DNA from: Fusibacter ferrireducens
GTDB taxonomy: Bacteria; Bacillota; Clostridia; Peptostreptococcales; Acidaminobacteraceae
NCBI RefSeq assembly: GCF_015352425.1
Contig: NZ_JADKNH010000010.1
Coordinates: forward strand, 1-64,000
Reading direction: 5' to 3'
Length of the DNA stretch: 64,000 bases
Notes under the pieces: model-generated
Databases searched by the model: none
What the model saw: only the letters and a program-made list of their open reading frames with translations
What the model was told of the DNA's origin: nothing
Made by a program: the position numbers and the translations under genes
Shown here: positions 57,251-64,000 of the stretch, in pieces
How the letters are laid out: every line of letters starts with the position of its first letter
Position numbering within the stretch: the stretch's first letter is position 1

Positions 57251-57278
57251 TTCAAATACTCAACAAATATTCAAGATA

Positions 57279-58076
57279 TTACCTAAAATGACGATTTCTA
57301 TATACCAAAGGCTGTAGGCCCGTATATTTTTTAAAAACGGATGCAAAGTGATTTTGATAGTTAAAACCCACAGCGGTTGCAATATCATACACGGATGCAT
57401 CTGTTTTTATGAGTAGCTGTTTCGCTTCATCAATTCTAAGCTTTAATATGTGCTCCGATAAAGTCATCCCCGTCTCTCGCTTGAGACATCTTGAAAGATA
57501 GCTTTCAGAAACAGATAACTCTTGTGCTAAACTTTTCAATCTCATTTGTTTTCTAAACTGTCCCTGAATCATCTTTAATGCGTTTTGCACCAGCATACTA
57601 TGACTCACTGATGTCTTCACAATGCTTTGTTTTCTAATCATATTTGACATTTCATCTAAGACCATTCTTTTCATTTTTTCATAGTCATCAATATCCTCTA
57701 ATTTTGAAATCAGCCTGCTAAAGGCTATCGTTTGATTGTCTCTGTCTCCATACACTTCAATCATGACATTGACAAAGAGCGTCATAAAGACGATAAGTGC
57801 ATTTTTAAATTCTCTGAGTTCAGATTTGCCAACTATTTTTTCTACAGTAACCTCACCTGCTATGTTCAACAAAGTCTGTACAGCTAGAGGATTTTCACGT
57901 TCTAAAAAAAATTTCAAATCCGAGAAATATTCATAGGGAAATCTAATGTAGTTAGTATGGGTTTTACGATTATGTACGGTAAGTTTGTTGTATTTCTTTT
58001 TTAACATCTCTACAATGTATTCAGGGTTCTGCTCAAGATTGGCTGGATAATTCTTTATATTTTTAATCTGATGCAT
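57279..58076 (-). CDS. AraC-family transcriptional regulator
   Basis: ATG 58076 is taken because GTGGAGAGAAGCCA precedes it, giving 265 aa. The C-terminal pair of helix-turn-helix units is clear: LKSLAQELSVSESYLSRCLK and AKQLLIKTDASVYDIATAVG followed by FNYQNHFASVFKKYTGLQPL. The N-terminal 150 residues carry a partner/sensor domain I do not recognise. It faces the glycogen operon tail to tail and is divergent from a chemoreceptor gene, its other possible target. Confidence 0.93.
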   Translation of the reverse strand: MHQIKNIKNYPANLEQNPEYIVEMLKKKYNKLTVHNRKTHTNYIRFPYEYFSDLKFFLERENPLAVQTLLNIAGEVTVEKIVGKSELREFKNALIVFMTLFVNVMIEVYGDRDNQTIAFSRLISKLEDIDDYEKMKRMVLDEMSNMIRKQSIVKTSVSHSMLVQNALKMIQGQFRKQMRLKSLAQELSVSESYLSRCLKRETGMTLSEHILKLRIDEAKQLLIKTDASVYDIATAVGFNYQNHFASVFKKYTGLQPLVYRNRHFR

Positions 58077-58289
58077 TGGCTTCTCTCCACTTTGTTTTTT
58101 CAATAATTACAGGATTCAATATTTGCATATTCTAATACTTGTATTCTAGCTCATTGCAATTCTATCATAATTTCATTATATATCAAATTAGTTCATATTT
58201 TTATCTAAAAACACATATTTTTATCCATATCAAATCCTGTTTCACGTTATAATGATCATATGCAAATTGGGGCACAAAGGAGAAAATCA

Positions 58290-60293
58290 ATGAAACTAAA
58301 TTTATCCAAAAAAATTATATTCAGTGCAATGCTTCTGGTCTTGGTGATTGTCCTAGGCATCGGTGGTATTGCCATTACCAAGAGCAAAAATGAAGTTATT
58401 GCAGAAGTTGAAAAAGCCATGCTCGAATACGCAAGAGAAGGCGCTGCACACCTTAGGACAGATATGGATCTTAGATTGGCATCTCTCTCTGAAATTGCAA
58501 GACGTGATGATGTCACTTCCATGAACTTCACTGTTCAAAAAAACGAACTTAAAGACGACATTGAACGTTTGGGATACTCGGATATGGCCATTGTCTCTTT
58601 GAATGGAGAGGCACATTATATTCTAAGCAATGATGTTGCAGATCTTTCAGAACGCGATTATATAAAGACCGCATTTGCGGGTACACCTACTGTTTCAAAA
58701 GTTCTCGTCAGTAAAACCGATGGTTCCCTCGTCGTAGTGGAAGCAGCCCCCATCATATCGGGTGGAAAGACTGTTGGCGTGCTCATTGGAGGTAGAGATG
58801 GCAATACGCTTTCAGAGTTTACAGATGAAATCAAATTTGGAGAAAGCGGCTATGCTTTTATTGTGGGATCAGATTCAACTTTTTACGCTCATCCCAATAT
58901 AGAGTACGTAACAAGCCAACGCAATGCCTTTGCAGAAATCGACTCAAACGGTGCATTGAAACCCTTTGGCGAAGCATTAAAAAAACTAGGTGAAGCCCAA
59001 TATGGCATGGCTAACTACGAACTTGAAGGCAGCAAACGACTTACTGCTATGGCCAAAATTCCAGGAACAGATTGGAGTTTGGGCATAGGCACACAAAGAG
59101 ACACAGTTTTACTCGGTGTTGATATGCTCACAAAATCTCTTGTGCTTGTTGGATTGCTCTTTATTATCATAGGTATTTTTGCGTCCTATAGACTTGGACG
59201 AAGTATCGCCACACCTATTGTGACACTTTCCGTTCTCATTACAGAATTTTCACAATACCGTCTGAGAATTGATGAAAACCACAGAGTACATCATCTTAAG
59301 AAGAGAACCGATGAGATCGGTCAAATTGCCACAGCACTGATTGAAATGCAAAACAATCTTGTACACTTAATAGGAGAAGTTTCAGCTTCCGCACAACATG
59401 TCGCCTCTTCCTCTGAAGAACTGTCATCCACAAGTCAATTATCTTCTGATACTGCCAATGAAGTCTCTAAAACCATAGAAGAAATTGCTCTCGGGGCAAC
59501 AGACCAAGCTACGGAAACTGAAAAAGGCGCCATGAACATCAATGATATGGGCATACTTCTTGAAAAAGACTTTGCACATATGCATGAACTCAATGAAGCC
59601 GCAAAATTAGTCAGTCAGTTAAAAGAAGAGGGCACTACAGCTGTGAACATACTCTTGTTAAAAGCCGAGGAGACAAGAGAAGCCACATTATCTATTGAAA
59701 ACATTATTCGTTTAACATATGAGAGTGCCGCTAAGATAAATCAGGCAAGTAGCATGATTGCCAATATCGCTGAGCAAACTAACCTATTGGCACTCAATGC
59801 CGCCATTGAGGCAGCTCGAGCAGGCGAAAGCGGTCGTGGTTTTGCTGTTGTTGCAGACGAAATCAGGCATCTTGCAGAACAGTCCAACGCGTTTACTAAA
59901 GATATTTCCGTCATTATAGGTCAATTGACTGAAATGATCACACAAGCTGTCGACACTGTTCAAACCGTTAAGGATAGTGTTGAAGCACAAAATAATAACG
60001 TCAATGCCACGAAATCGAAGTTTGAAGGCATCTCCACAGCCATTGAGAAAATGCGCGAAGTCATTGTCAATCTAGATAATTCTTCCAAAAATATTTCTGT
60101 AAAAAAAGATGAAATTATCGGTATAATTGATAACTTGTCTGCTATTTCAGAAGAAAATGCTGCCAGCACTGAACAGGCTTCAGCTTCTGTGGAACAACAG
60201 ACCGCATCCCTTGCAGAAATCGCTGATGCATGCGATGCCTTGGCACATTTAGCAGAGGACTTACAATTGAGTATTTCGAAGTTTTCATTTTAG
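58290..60293 (+). CDS. Methyl-accepting chemotaxis protein (dCache type), second
   Basis: ATG 58290 follows CAAAGGAGAAAATCA, giving 667 aa. N-terminal helix (about 5-27), outer dCache sensor (about 35-275; [36 protein letters not shown]), second helix (about 280-302), HAMP, then the signalling domain with the hairpin tip [20 protein letters not shown] and [19 protein letters not shown]. The sequence differs markedly from the first receptor in the sensor domain, so a different ligand is expected. Divergent from the AraC gene. Confidence 0.95.
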   Translation: MKLNLSKKIIFSAMLLVLVIVLGIGGIAITKSKNEVIAEVEKAMLEYAREGAAHLRTDMDLRLASLSEIARRDDVTSMNFTVQKNELKDDIERLGYSDMAIVSLNGEAHYILSNDVADLSERDYIKTAFAGTPTVSKVLVSKTDGSLVVVEAAPIISGGKTVGVLIGGRDGNTLSEFTDEIKFGESGYAFIVGSDSTFYAHPNIEYVTSQRNAFAEIDSNGALKPFGEALKKLGEAQYGMANYELEGSKRLTAMAKIPGTDWSLGIGTQRDTVLLGVDMLTKSLVLVGLLFIIIGIFASYRLGRSIATPIVTLSVLITEFSQYRLRIDENHRVHHLKKRTDEIGQIATALIEMQNNLVHLIGEVSASAQHVASSSEELSSTSQLSSDTANEVSKTIEEIALGATDQATETEKGAMNINDMGILLEKDFAHMHELNEAAKLVSQLKEEGTTAVNILLLKAEETREATLSIENIIRLTYESAAKINQASSMIANIAEQTNLLALNAAIEAARAGESGRGFAVVADEIRHLAEQSNAFTKDISVIIGQLTEMITQAVDTVQTVKDSVEAQNNNVNATKSKFEGISTAIEKMREVIVNLDNSSKNISVKKDEIIGIIDNLSAISEENAASTEQASASVEQQTASLAEIADACDALAHLAEDLQLSISKFSF

Positions 60294-60310
60294 CATTAAA
60301 TCGACATTTT

Positions 60311-60330
60311 GAGGGATCTCACGATCCCTC
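60311..60330. other. 8-bp hairpin after the chemoreceptor
   Basis: GAGGGATC-TCAC-GATCCCTC is a perfect hairpin 18 bp after the stop codon, but no U-run follows, so terminator function is doubtful. Downstream (60331-60450) lie a diverged copy of the 31.4 kb repeat motif and a CCTTTTTCGGTT direct repeat; no gene. Confidence 0.5.
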
Positions 60331-60450
60331 AACCCAATTTTCGCTGATGATTTCTCGATTAAAACCTTGGACAACCTTTTTCGGTTCAAATCCTTTTTCG
60401 GTTTTAATTTTACTGTTAAACTCATTGTCCAGCAGAAATTTGTTCTTTAA

Positions 60451-60499
60451 AAAAAACAGGTTCAAAGCATCCGTCATCGGATCACTGAACCTGTTTTTT
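60451..60499. terminator. Bidirectional terminator between the chemoreceptor and HesB-like selenoprotein genes
   Basis: AAAAAACAGGTTCA (60451-60464) pairs with TGAACCTGTTTTTT (60486-60499), with CATCCG/CGGATC pairing in the loop. U-runs follow the stem in both directions. It is only 6 bp from the selenoprotein stop codon. Confidence 0.88.
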
Positions 60500-60505
60500 A
60501 TCATT

Positions 60506-60799
60506 TTATCCGCAATTTGAAGCACCTACGCCTGTTGCATAGACAGAATAGCTGTATCCATTCCAACTTACAGAAATTTCTCCCATAGATTCATAAAGGT
60601 ACTTCTCTATAATAAAAGTAACACCATGAATTGTCTCTTTTAAATCTTCATCTGTAGATTGATCTAAACCTAGACCAAATGACGGTCCACCTCATCCCAT
60701 ACCTGCTATATAGATTCTTACCTCTTGAGGTTTAGAGGGTTGTTTGTCTAAAACCTCTTGAATCCTTTCACAGGTGTCTTGATTCACTTTAAAAATCAT
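60506..60799 (-). CDS. HesB-like selenoprotein with in-frame UGA (Sec36)
   Basis: ATG 60799 has a strong site (GGAGGTGTATT). Reading UGA 60692-60694 as selenocysteine gives 97 aa that align end to end with the neighbouring HesB-like protein (61033-61344). GMG-U-GGPSFGLGLD matches GMG-C-SGPSFGLGLD, and later SMGEISVSWNGYSYSV matches SVGEIKVEWVGNGYSV. The UGA replaces exactly the Cys that corresponds to the first iron-sulfur ligand of A-type carriers (IscA/HesB). HesB-like selenoproteins are a known family in anaerobes. The Cys-rich tail of the neighbour (CGSCSSC) is reduced here to a single Cys. Exact role unknown; a redox or Fe-S function is inferred. The alternative, a nonsense-mutated pseudogene, is less likely. 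Confidence 0.88.
60659..60694 (-). promoter_or_regulatory. UGA codon and candidate bacterial SECIS hairpin
   Basis: On the minus strand, UGA at 60692-60694 is followed by an 8-bp stem TTGGTCTA-GGTT-TAGATCAA (60659-60678, one G-U pair). The loop begins GG, 21 nt after the UGA, inside the 16-37 nt range usual for bacterial SECIS elements, whose apical loop carries GG or GU for SelB binding. Confidence 0.75.
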
Positions 60800-60852
60800 A
60801 ATACACCTCCATAGAATATATTGTTCTTTCTCTGTTTTATTCTTTCATTACT

Positions 60853-60858
60853 ATTATA
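60853..60858 (-). promoter_or_regulatory. -10 element of the selenoprotein gene
   Basis: TATAAT on the minus strand, about 54 bp upstream of the start codon. The -35 region (TTTTTA at 17 bp) is weak, so the gene may need activation or be driven at a low level. Confidence 0.45.
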
Positions 60859-60887
60859 CCCCAAGACATGACATATAAAAAGAAAAA

Positions 60888-60908
60888 ACCCCCTGACAGG
60901 GGGTTAAC
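60888..60908 (-). terminator. Second terminator between the two HesB-like genes
   Basis: AACCCCCT-GTC-AGGGGGTT on the minus strand, followed by TTTTCTTTTT. Together with the hairpin at 60989-61012 it isolates the selenoprotein gene from the upstream Cys paralogue. Confidence 0.8.
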
Positions 60909-60988
60909 TTTTTGTAAACAGACGCGTAGATGTAAGCCATCTAACATCCTTTGGTCATCGCTCACAAAACAAATCCTCAAAAGACAAA

Positions 60989-61012
60989 AAACGACTCCAC
61001 AGAGTCGTTTAT
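60989..61012 (-). terminator. Terminator after the Cys HesB-like gene
   Basis: ACGACTC-TGTG-GAGTCGT on the minus strand, then TTTTTTG, about 20 bp after the stop at 61033. Confidence 0.85.
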
Positions 61013-61032
61013 GAGTTACTACTTACTATGAG

Positions 61033-61344
61033 TTAACCACAGCTTGAACATGAACCACAAGCAGAAGGTTGAACGTTAACTGGTTGAACTGAATAACCAT
61101 TTCCTACCCATTCTACTTTGATTTCTCCAACTGAATCATATACTGATTTCTCAAGAACGAAGTTAACACCGCTGATTTCTTCAACTAGATCACCTTCATT
61201 TTGATTATCTAAACCAAGACCAAAACTTGGACCACTGCATCCCATTCCTGCAATAAAGATTCTGATGTTTTGTGGTTTGTCAGATTGAGCTGCTAAAACT
61301 TCTTGAATTTTTACGCAAGTCTCATCATTTGTAGCGATATACAT
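61033..61344 (-). CDS. HesB-like iron-sulfur/redox protein (Cys form)
   Basis: ATG 61344 follows GGAGGTGAGTATT, giving 103 aa. Similar to A-type Fe-S carriers (IscA/HesB) in FIAGMGCSGPSFGLGLDNQN, where the Cys is the first cluster-ligand position, and in a C-terminal cysteine group CGSCSSCG that keeps the CG-x-C pattern. It differs from true IscA in the middle region, so it belongs to the uncharacterised HesB-like side branch. The adjacent gene is its Sec-containing paralogue. Terminators on the downstream side make it monocistronic. Confidence 0.9.
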   Translation of the reverse strand: MYIATNDETCVKIQEVLAAQSDKPQNIRIFIAGMGCSGPSFGLGLDNQNEGDLVEEISGVNFVLEKSVYDSVGEIKVEWVGNGYSVQPVNVQPSACGSCSSCG

Positions 61345-61445
61345 AATACTCACCTCCATTAATGACATTATATTATAAATCCGAGTAAATTAGTATAGTT
61401 AAATTTAAATTTAAAACATTATTTACAAATTGTTAGATTTTAAGG

Positions 61446-62303
61446 TCACTTTTCCTCATCATGTGAGTCCCACATGCCTGAGTCCTTCAATTTGTGAAAG
61501 GCTTGATTAAACTGCTCTACAAAAGCCTCAGCCCTTGGATCTTCTCTATTGATCATCAAGCGATCTCCAGATGGCGGCACAGTAAATGAAAAGTCACTTT
61601 TCTTAAAAGCAGCCTTATCTTCTGGAAAATATCTGTTTATAAGTGCTTCGGCCACAACGGGATTTAATGCCACCGTGTCAATTCTACCCTCTTTCAATTT
61701 CGTAAAGCACTCAATTTTGTCATTAGACTGATCATATTCTAAACCTAATTCATCATATATCTCAGTGTAGTAATAACCTGATATGCCACCTAATCGATGT
61801 CGTTTTAAATCCTCAATACTCTGAAGTACAAAAGGGCGCTCTTCCTTTTGGTAATAATAGAAATACACTTTCCTATCCTCAACATCTATGAGACTATCTG
61901 TAAAAATGCACGATTGCTCTCTTTCAGATGTTTTAGCGTATGGAAACACAGCAAAGGCATCTCCTGTATTCAAATTATACAGTCCTCTGACCCATGACAT
62001 AGTTCTTATTTCATAGTCAATCTCCATCTCTTTAAAAATCTCAATTAACATTTCATATTCAAAGCCTTTATTCACGCCATTTTCTGTGTAAATGTAAGGT
62101 TCATACTCACCAGTTGCAATGATATAACGGTCCAAATTAGGTTCAAAGTAAGTTTTATCCGCGTTGTATTTCGTCGTCTTTACTGGCACTACAGTGTTTA
62201 AAACTGCTTCCGGTCGGTTCATCCATAACCCCATGAAGACCGCCATCAAACTTATGATGATAAGCATATTAGGCCATTGGACAAGTTGCTTTTTATGCTT
62301 CAA
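61446..62303 (-). CDS. Membrane-anchored solute-binding protein (SBP_bac_3 type)
   Basis: Periplasmic-binding-protein fold of the amino-acid type (IATGEYEPYIYTENGVNKGF, EYEMLIEIFKEMEIDYE, RIDTVALNPVVAEALI, AFVEQFNQAFHKLKDSGMW). The best start is TTG 62303, with GGAGGTG eight bases before it inside the end of the HD-GYP gene (11-bp overlap). It gives 285 aa beginning with a basic stretch and a hydrophobic helix (LIIISLMAVFMGLWM), an uncleaved anchor or signal peptide. No ABC permease or ATPase is next to it. Coupling to a HD-GYP gene suggests it feeds a signalling input rather than transport; that is inference. Confidence 0.82.
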   Translation of the reverse strand: MKHKKQLVQWPNMLIIISLMAVFMGLWMNRPEAVLNTVVPVKTTKYNADKTYFEPNLDRYIIATGEYEPYIYTENGVNKGFEYEMLIEIFKEMEIDYEIRTMSWVRGLYNLNTGDAFAVFPYAKTSEREQSCIFTDSLIDVEDRKVYFYYYQKEERPFVLQSIEDLKRHRLGGISGYYYTEIYDELGLEYDQSNDKIECFTKLKEGRIDTVALNPVVAEALINRYFPEDKAAFKKSDFSFTVPPSGDRLMINREDPRAEAFVEQFNQAFHKLKDSGMWDSHDEEK

Positions 62304-63600
62304 ATGTAAGCACCTCCAAAAATGCATCCACAAGCATGCCATCAAACTGTGTGCCACTTCCCATCACGATTTCATCCACGGCCTTTTCATGCGTTAAAGG
62401 TGTTTTCCGATAGGCCCTTGAACTCGTCATGGCATCATAGGCATCTGCAATGCCAATAATACGAGCAGATAATAAAATGGATTCTCCAGATAGACCATTA
62501 TTATAGCCTTTGCCATCATAGCGTTCATGGTGTTGAAGGACAATCTGTGCACTTTCCGATAGAAATTCAATATCTCTCATGATCTGATAGCCTATTTCGC
62601 TATGTCGCTTAATATGATCCATTTCCTCTACCGTCAATGGCGTCTCTTTATTGAGAATTTCCATTGGAACACCGATCTTGCCAATATCGTGAAGAATCGC
62701 TGCCATGTGCAGATTTCTCTTATCACGTGCATTCATACCAATTTTATCTGCAATGAGCATGGCATATTTTTGAACGCGGTCACAGTGTCCTCTCGTATAA
62801 GAATCGCTTGCTTCAATGGCATTGGCAAGCGCCGTAATCGTCTCTTGATAATTTTTATCCAATGTGCTTACTAAGGTTTCAAGTTCCTCATTCATCGCAG
62901 AAGTTTCTTCATAAAGTGCCTGAATTTCATCATGATTGAGTTCGATTTCGTCTATATGTGCTTTAAGTTGATTCTGCATGCTCAAAATTGTATTCTCAAG
63001 CGTTCCAATTTCATCAGCTGTATTGCTCATCAATTTATTATCCAAGTTTCCTTTTGCAATATTGTCTGCAATTTGTGTTAAATTCAATAATGGCTTGGTG
63101 ATCATTGAAGAAATCCACAGGACAATCCACCCCAAAAACGATATTTCTAAAAGTCCCAGAAATATTTCATAAAATATATCGCTGTATTTTTTTTGTTCAT
63201 AAAACTGATCTGTAAAGTTAATCATGATGTTGCCAATATACTGATCATTGAAAAAAATTTGTCTCCTCCGACTCAGAAAGGGGTCTGTCTGTTCCTCATA
63301 AAGTTTTATTTTTTTAATGATGATGTTGCCTTTTTGATCGGTAATGACGACTTCAGACACATTTACATCCAAAATAAGCGTCTTGGCAACATCTTCAACA
63401 TTGCCAAGATCAAAATCCCACAAAGGCCGTTTAAGTGCATTTGAACCTATATCTACCAAAGCGTTTATATTATCCGTCATTTCAGTCATCATATTTTGAC
63501 TTTTTACAAAATAGACCACTCCAATTCTCAAAGAAGTTACAAGTAAAATAACGATAATAATATAAAAGGACAATCTCCCCCTAATACTTCTAAATTTCAT
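62293..63600 (-). CDS. Membrane HD-GYP-type phosphodiesterase with HAMP domain
   Basis: ATG 63600 follows GAGGGGAAAT, giving 435 aa. N-terminal helix (about 10-30), outer sensor (about 32-150), second helix (about 152-172), HAMP (MITKPLLNLTQIADNIAKGN), a coiled-coil linker (about 220-260), and HD-GYP domain (about 265-435) with MAAILHDIGKIGVP, HSEIGYQIM and IADAYDAMTSSRAYR. The signature reads HHERYDGKGYNNGLSGE, so the GYP motif is GYN, with Pro replaced by Asn; metal and catalytic residues look intact. HD-GYP enzymes hydrolyse cyclic di-GMP. Operon with the solute-binding protein downstream, which overlaps it. Confidence 0.93.
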   Translation of the reverse strand: MKFRSIRGRLSFYIIIVILLVTSLRIGVVYFVKSQNMMTEMTDNINALVDIGSNALKRPLWDFDLGNVEDVAKTLILDVNVSEVVITDQKGNIIIKKIKLYEEQTDPFLSRRRQIFFNDQYIGNIMINFTDQFYEQKKYSDIFYEIFLGLLEISFLGWIVLWISSMITKPLLNLTQIADNIAKGNLDNKLMSNTADEIGTLENTILSMQNQLKAHIDEIELNHDEIQALYEETSAMNEELETLVSTLDKNYQETITALANAIEASDSYTRGHCDRVQKYAMLIADKIGMNARDKRNLHMAAILHDIGKIGVPMEILNKETPLTVEEMDHIKRHSEIGYQIMRDIEFLSESAQIVLQHHERYDGKGYNNGLSGESILLSARIIGIADAYDAMTSSRAYRKTPLTHEKAVDEIVMGSGTQFDGMLVDAFLEVLTFEA

Positions 63601-63855
63601 ATTTCCCCTCAATTATAAACATCCCAAAATATATTGATGTCATCGCATAAAATGTGTACAAATAACTGTGTATGTCTTACACATCTCTAATTATAACAAT
63701 CAAATGTCTCTCTCGTCAATTCAATGTCCTATAGATTTCCAAACGCCTTCTATTGCTCTGCAATTATAGGCCCTTTCATGAATTACTTTTGATGAAATTA
63801 TAGGTATATGCCCATCTTTCTCATCATTTTGTTTGCATTTAAAAACATTTTGATC

Positions 63856-63884
63856 TTGACACATATAAACTTCGATTATATAAT
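63856..63884 (+). promoter_or_regulatory. Perfect-consensus promoter at the right edge
   Basis: TTGACA (63856-63861), exactly 17 bp, TATAAT (63879-63884). It drives the leader described next and whatever gene lies beyond base 64000. The 63601-63850 stretch shows no gene. Confidence 0.88.
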
Positions 63885-63912
63885 GGACGTAAATTAAACA
63901 TGAAGAGTACCA

Positions 63913-63947
63913 TTAGACATGTGACTGGTTGAGCAGGCAGGATCTAA
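63913..63947 (+). promoter_or_regulatory. RAT-like antiterminator site (BglG/SacY/LicT type)
   Basis: TTAGA (63913-63917) can pair with TCTAA (63943-63947). Between them lies TGTGACTGGTTGAGCAGGC, very close to the conserved RAT core (GTTACTG...CAGGC) bound by PRD-containing antiterminator proteins. Its 3' arm overlaps the 5' arm of the terminator at 63940, so the two folds exclude each other. This predicts a sugar PTS gene just past the window. Confidence 0.75.
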
Positions 63948-63994
63948 TCCATAAATGATGATTAATATCATTTATCGATTTAGGTCCTTTTTTT
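63940..63994 (+). terminator. Leader terminator overlapping the RAT site
   Basis: GGATCTAATC (63940-63949) pairs with GATTTAGGTCC (63977-63987), with the inner stem ATAAATGAT/ATCATTTAT (63951-63959, 63967-63975), followed by seven T (63988-63994). Confidence 0.88.
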
Positions 63995-64000
63995 GTTTAA

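Noticed and set aside
60672-60691. The closer hairpin TGGACC-GTCATTT-GGTCTA as the SECIS element
   Set aside because: Its loop begins only 8 nt after the UGA, too near for a SelB-type element. The GG-loop hairpin at 60659-60678 has better placement and pairing; the two are mutually exclusive.
63885-63994. T-box leader
   Set aside because: There is no T-box sequence or specifier stem. The TGACTGG...CAGGC core and the overlap with the terminator fit a protein-bound RAT element instead.

Overview
The window looks like chromosome from a low-GC, probably anaerobic Firmicute of the Clostridia type. Pointers are strong AGGAGG-type ribosome sites, U-rich intrinsic terminators, PurR-like boxes, a class II GalT, GlgC/GlgD pairing, a Fe-S type PurF, a candidate selenoprotein and a BglG/LicT-type antiterminator target. 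Genus cannot be set from this sequence alone. No tRNA, rRNA or CRISPR array was seen.

Layout. (1) 1-5.5 kb is an accessory patch on the minus strand: a transposase fragment at the edge, a tandemly duplicated pair of unknown genes (one copy decayed) and the 3' remnant of a type I secretion adaptor (HlyD). (2) 5.7-9.6 kb: a chemoreceptor and an Xaa-Pro aminopeptidase, followed by two inverted copies of a long palindromic element. (3) 10.0-17.6 kb: purine operon purE-C-F-M-N-H-D (minus) with a leader holding a near-consensus promoter, PurBox-like repeats, a 24-codon reading frame and a terminator; purL lies apart at 32.6-36.3 kb. (4) 17.7-20.5 kb: a VanS/VanR-like two-component system with an apparent autoregulatory site. 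(5) 20.6-25.8 kb: galE-K-T-M operon with a 16-bp degenerate tandem array in its 3' region. (6) 25.9-28.5 kb: a radical SAM / DNA-metabolism pair (TIGR03916/TIGR03915 type) and an HD protein. (7) 28.8-32.4 kb: a secreted glycosidase-like protein and a SleB-like cell-wall hydrolase. (8) 36.7-45.8 kb: a second two-component system, a small exported helical protein, and an NHL-repeat protein paired with a 1475-residue FecR-domain surface protein. (9) 46.2-57.3 kb: LysR regulator and glycogen operon glgB-C-D-A-P-pulA (plus). (10) 57.3-64 kb: AraC regulator, second chemoreceptor, two HesB-like genes, a substrate-binding protein coupled to an HD-GYP protein, and a promoter/antiterminator/terminator leader at the right edge.

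Main discovery candidates. At 60506-60799 a HesB-like gene carries an in-frame UGA exactly where its neighbour (61033-61344) has a conserved Cys. A hairpin with a GG-starting loop lies 21 nt downstream of that UGA, so it is most likely a selenoprotein rather than a pseudogene. Other signals no gene call would show are the pur leader peptide plus attenuator-like terminator, the right-edge RAT element with its mutually exclusive terminator, the two loop-conserved palindromes at 9.6-10.0 kb and the 16-bp array behind galM.
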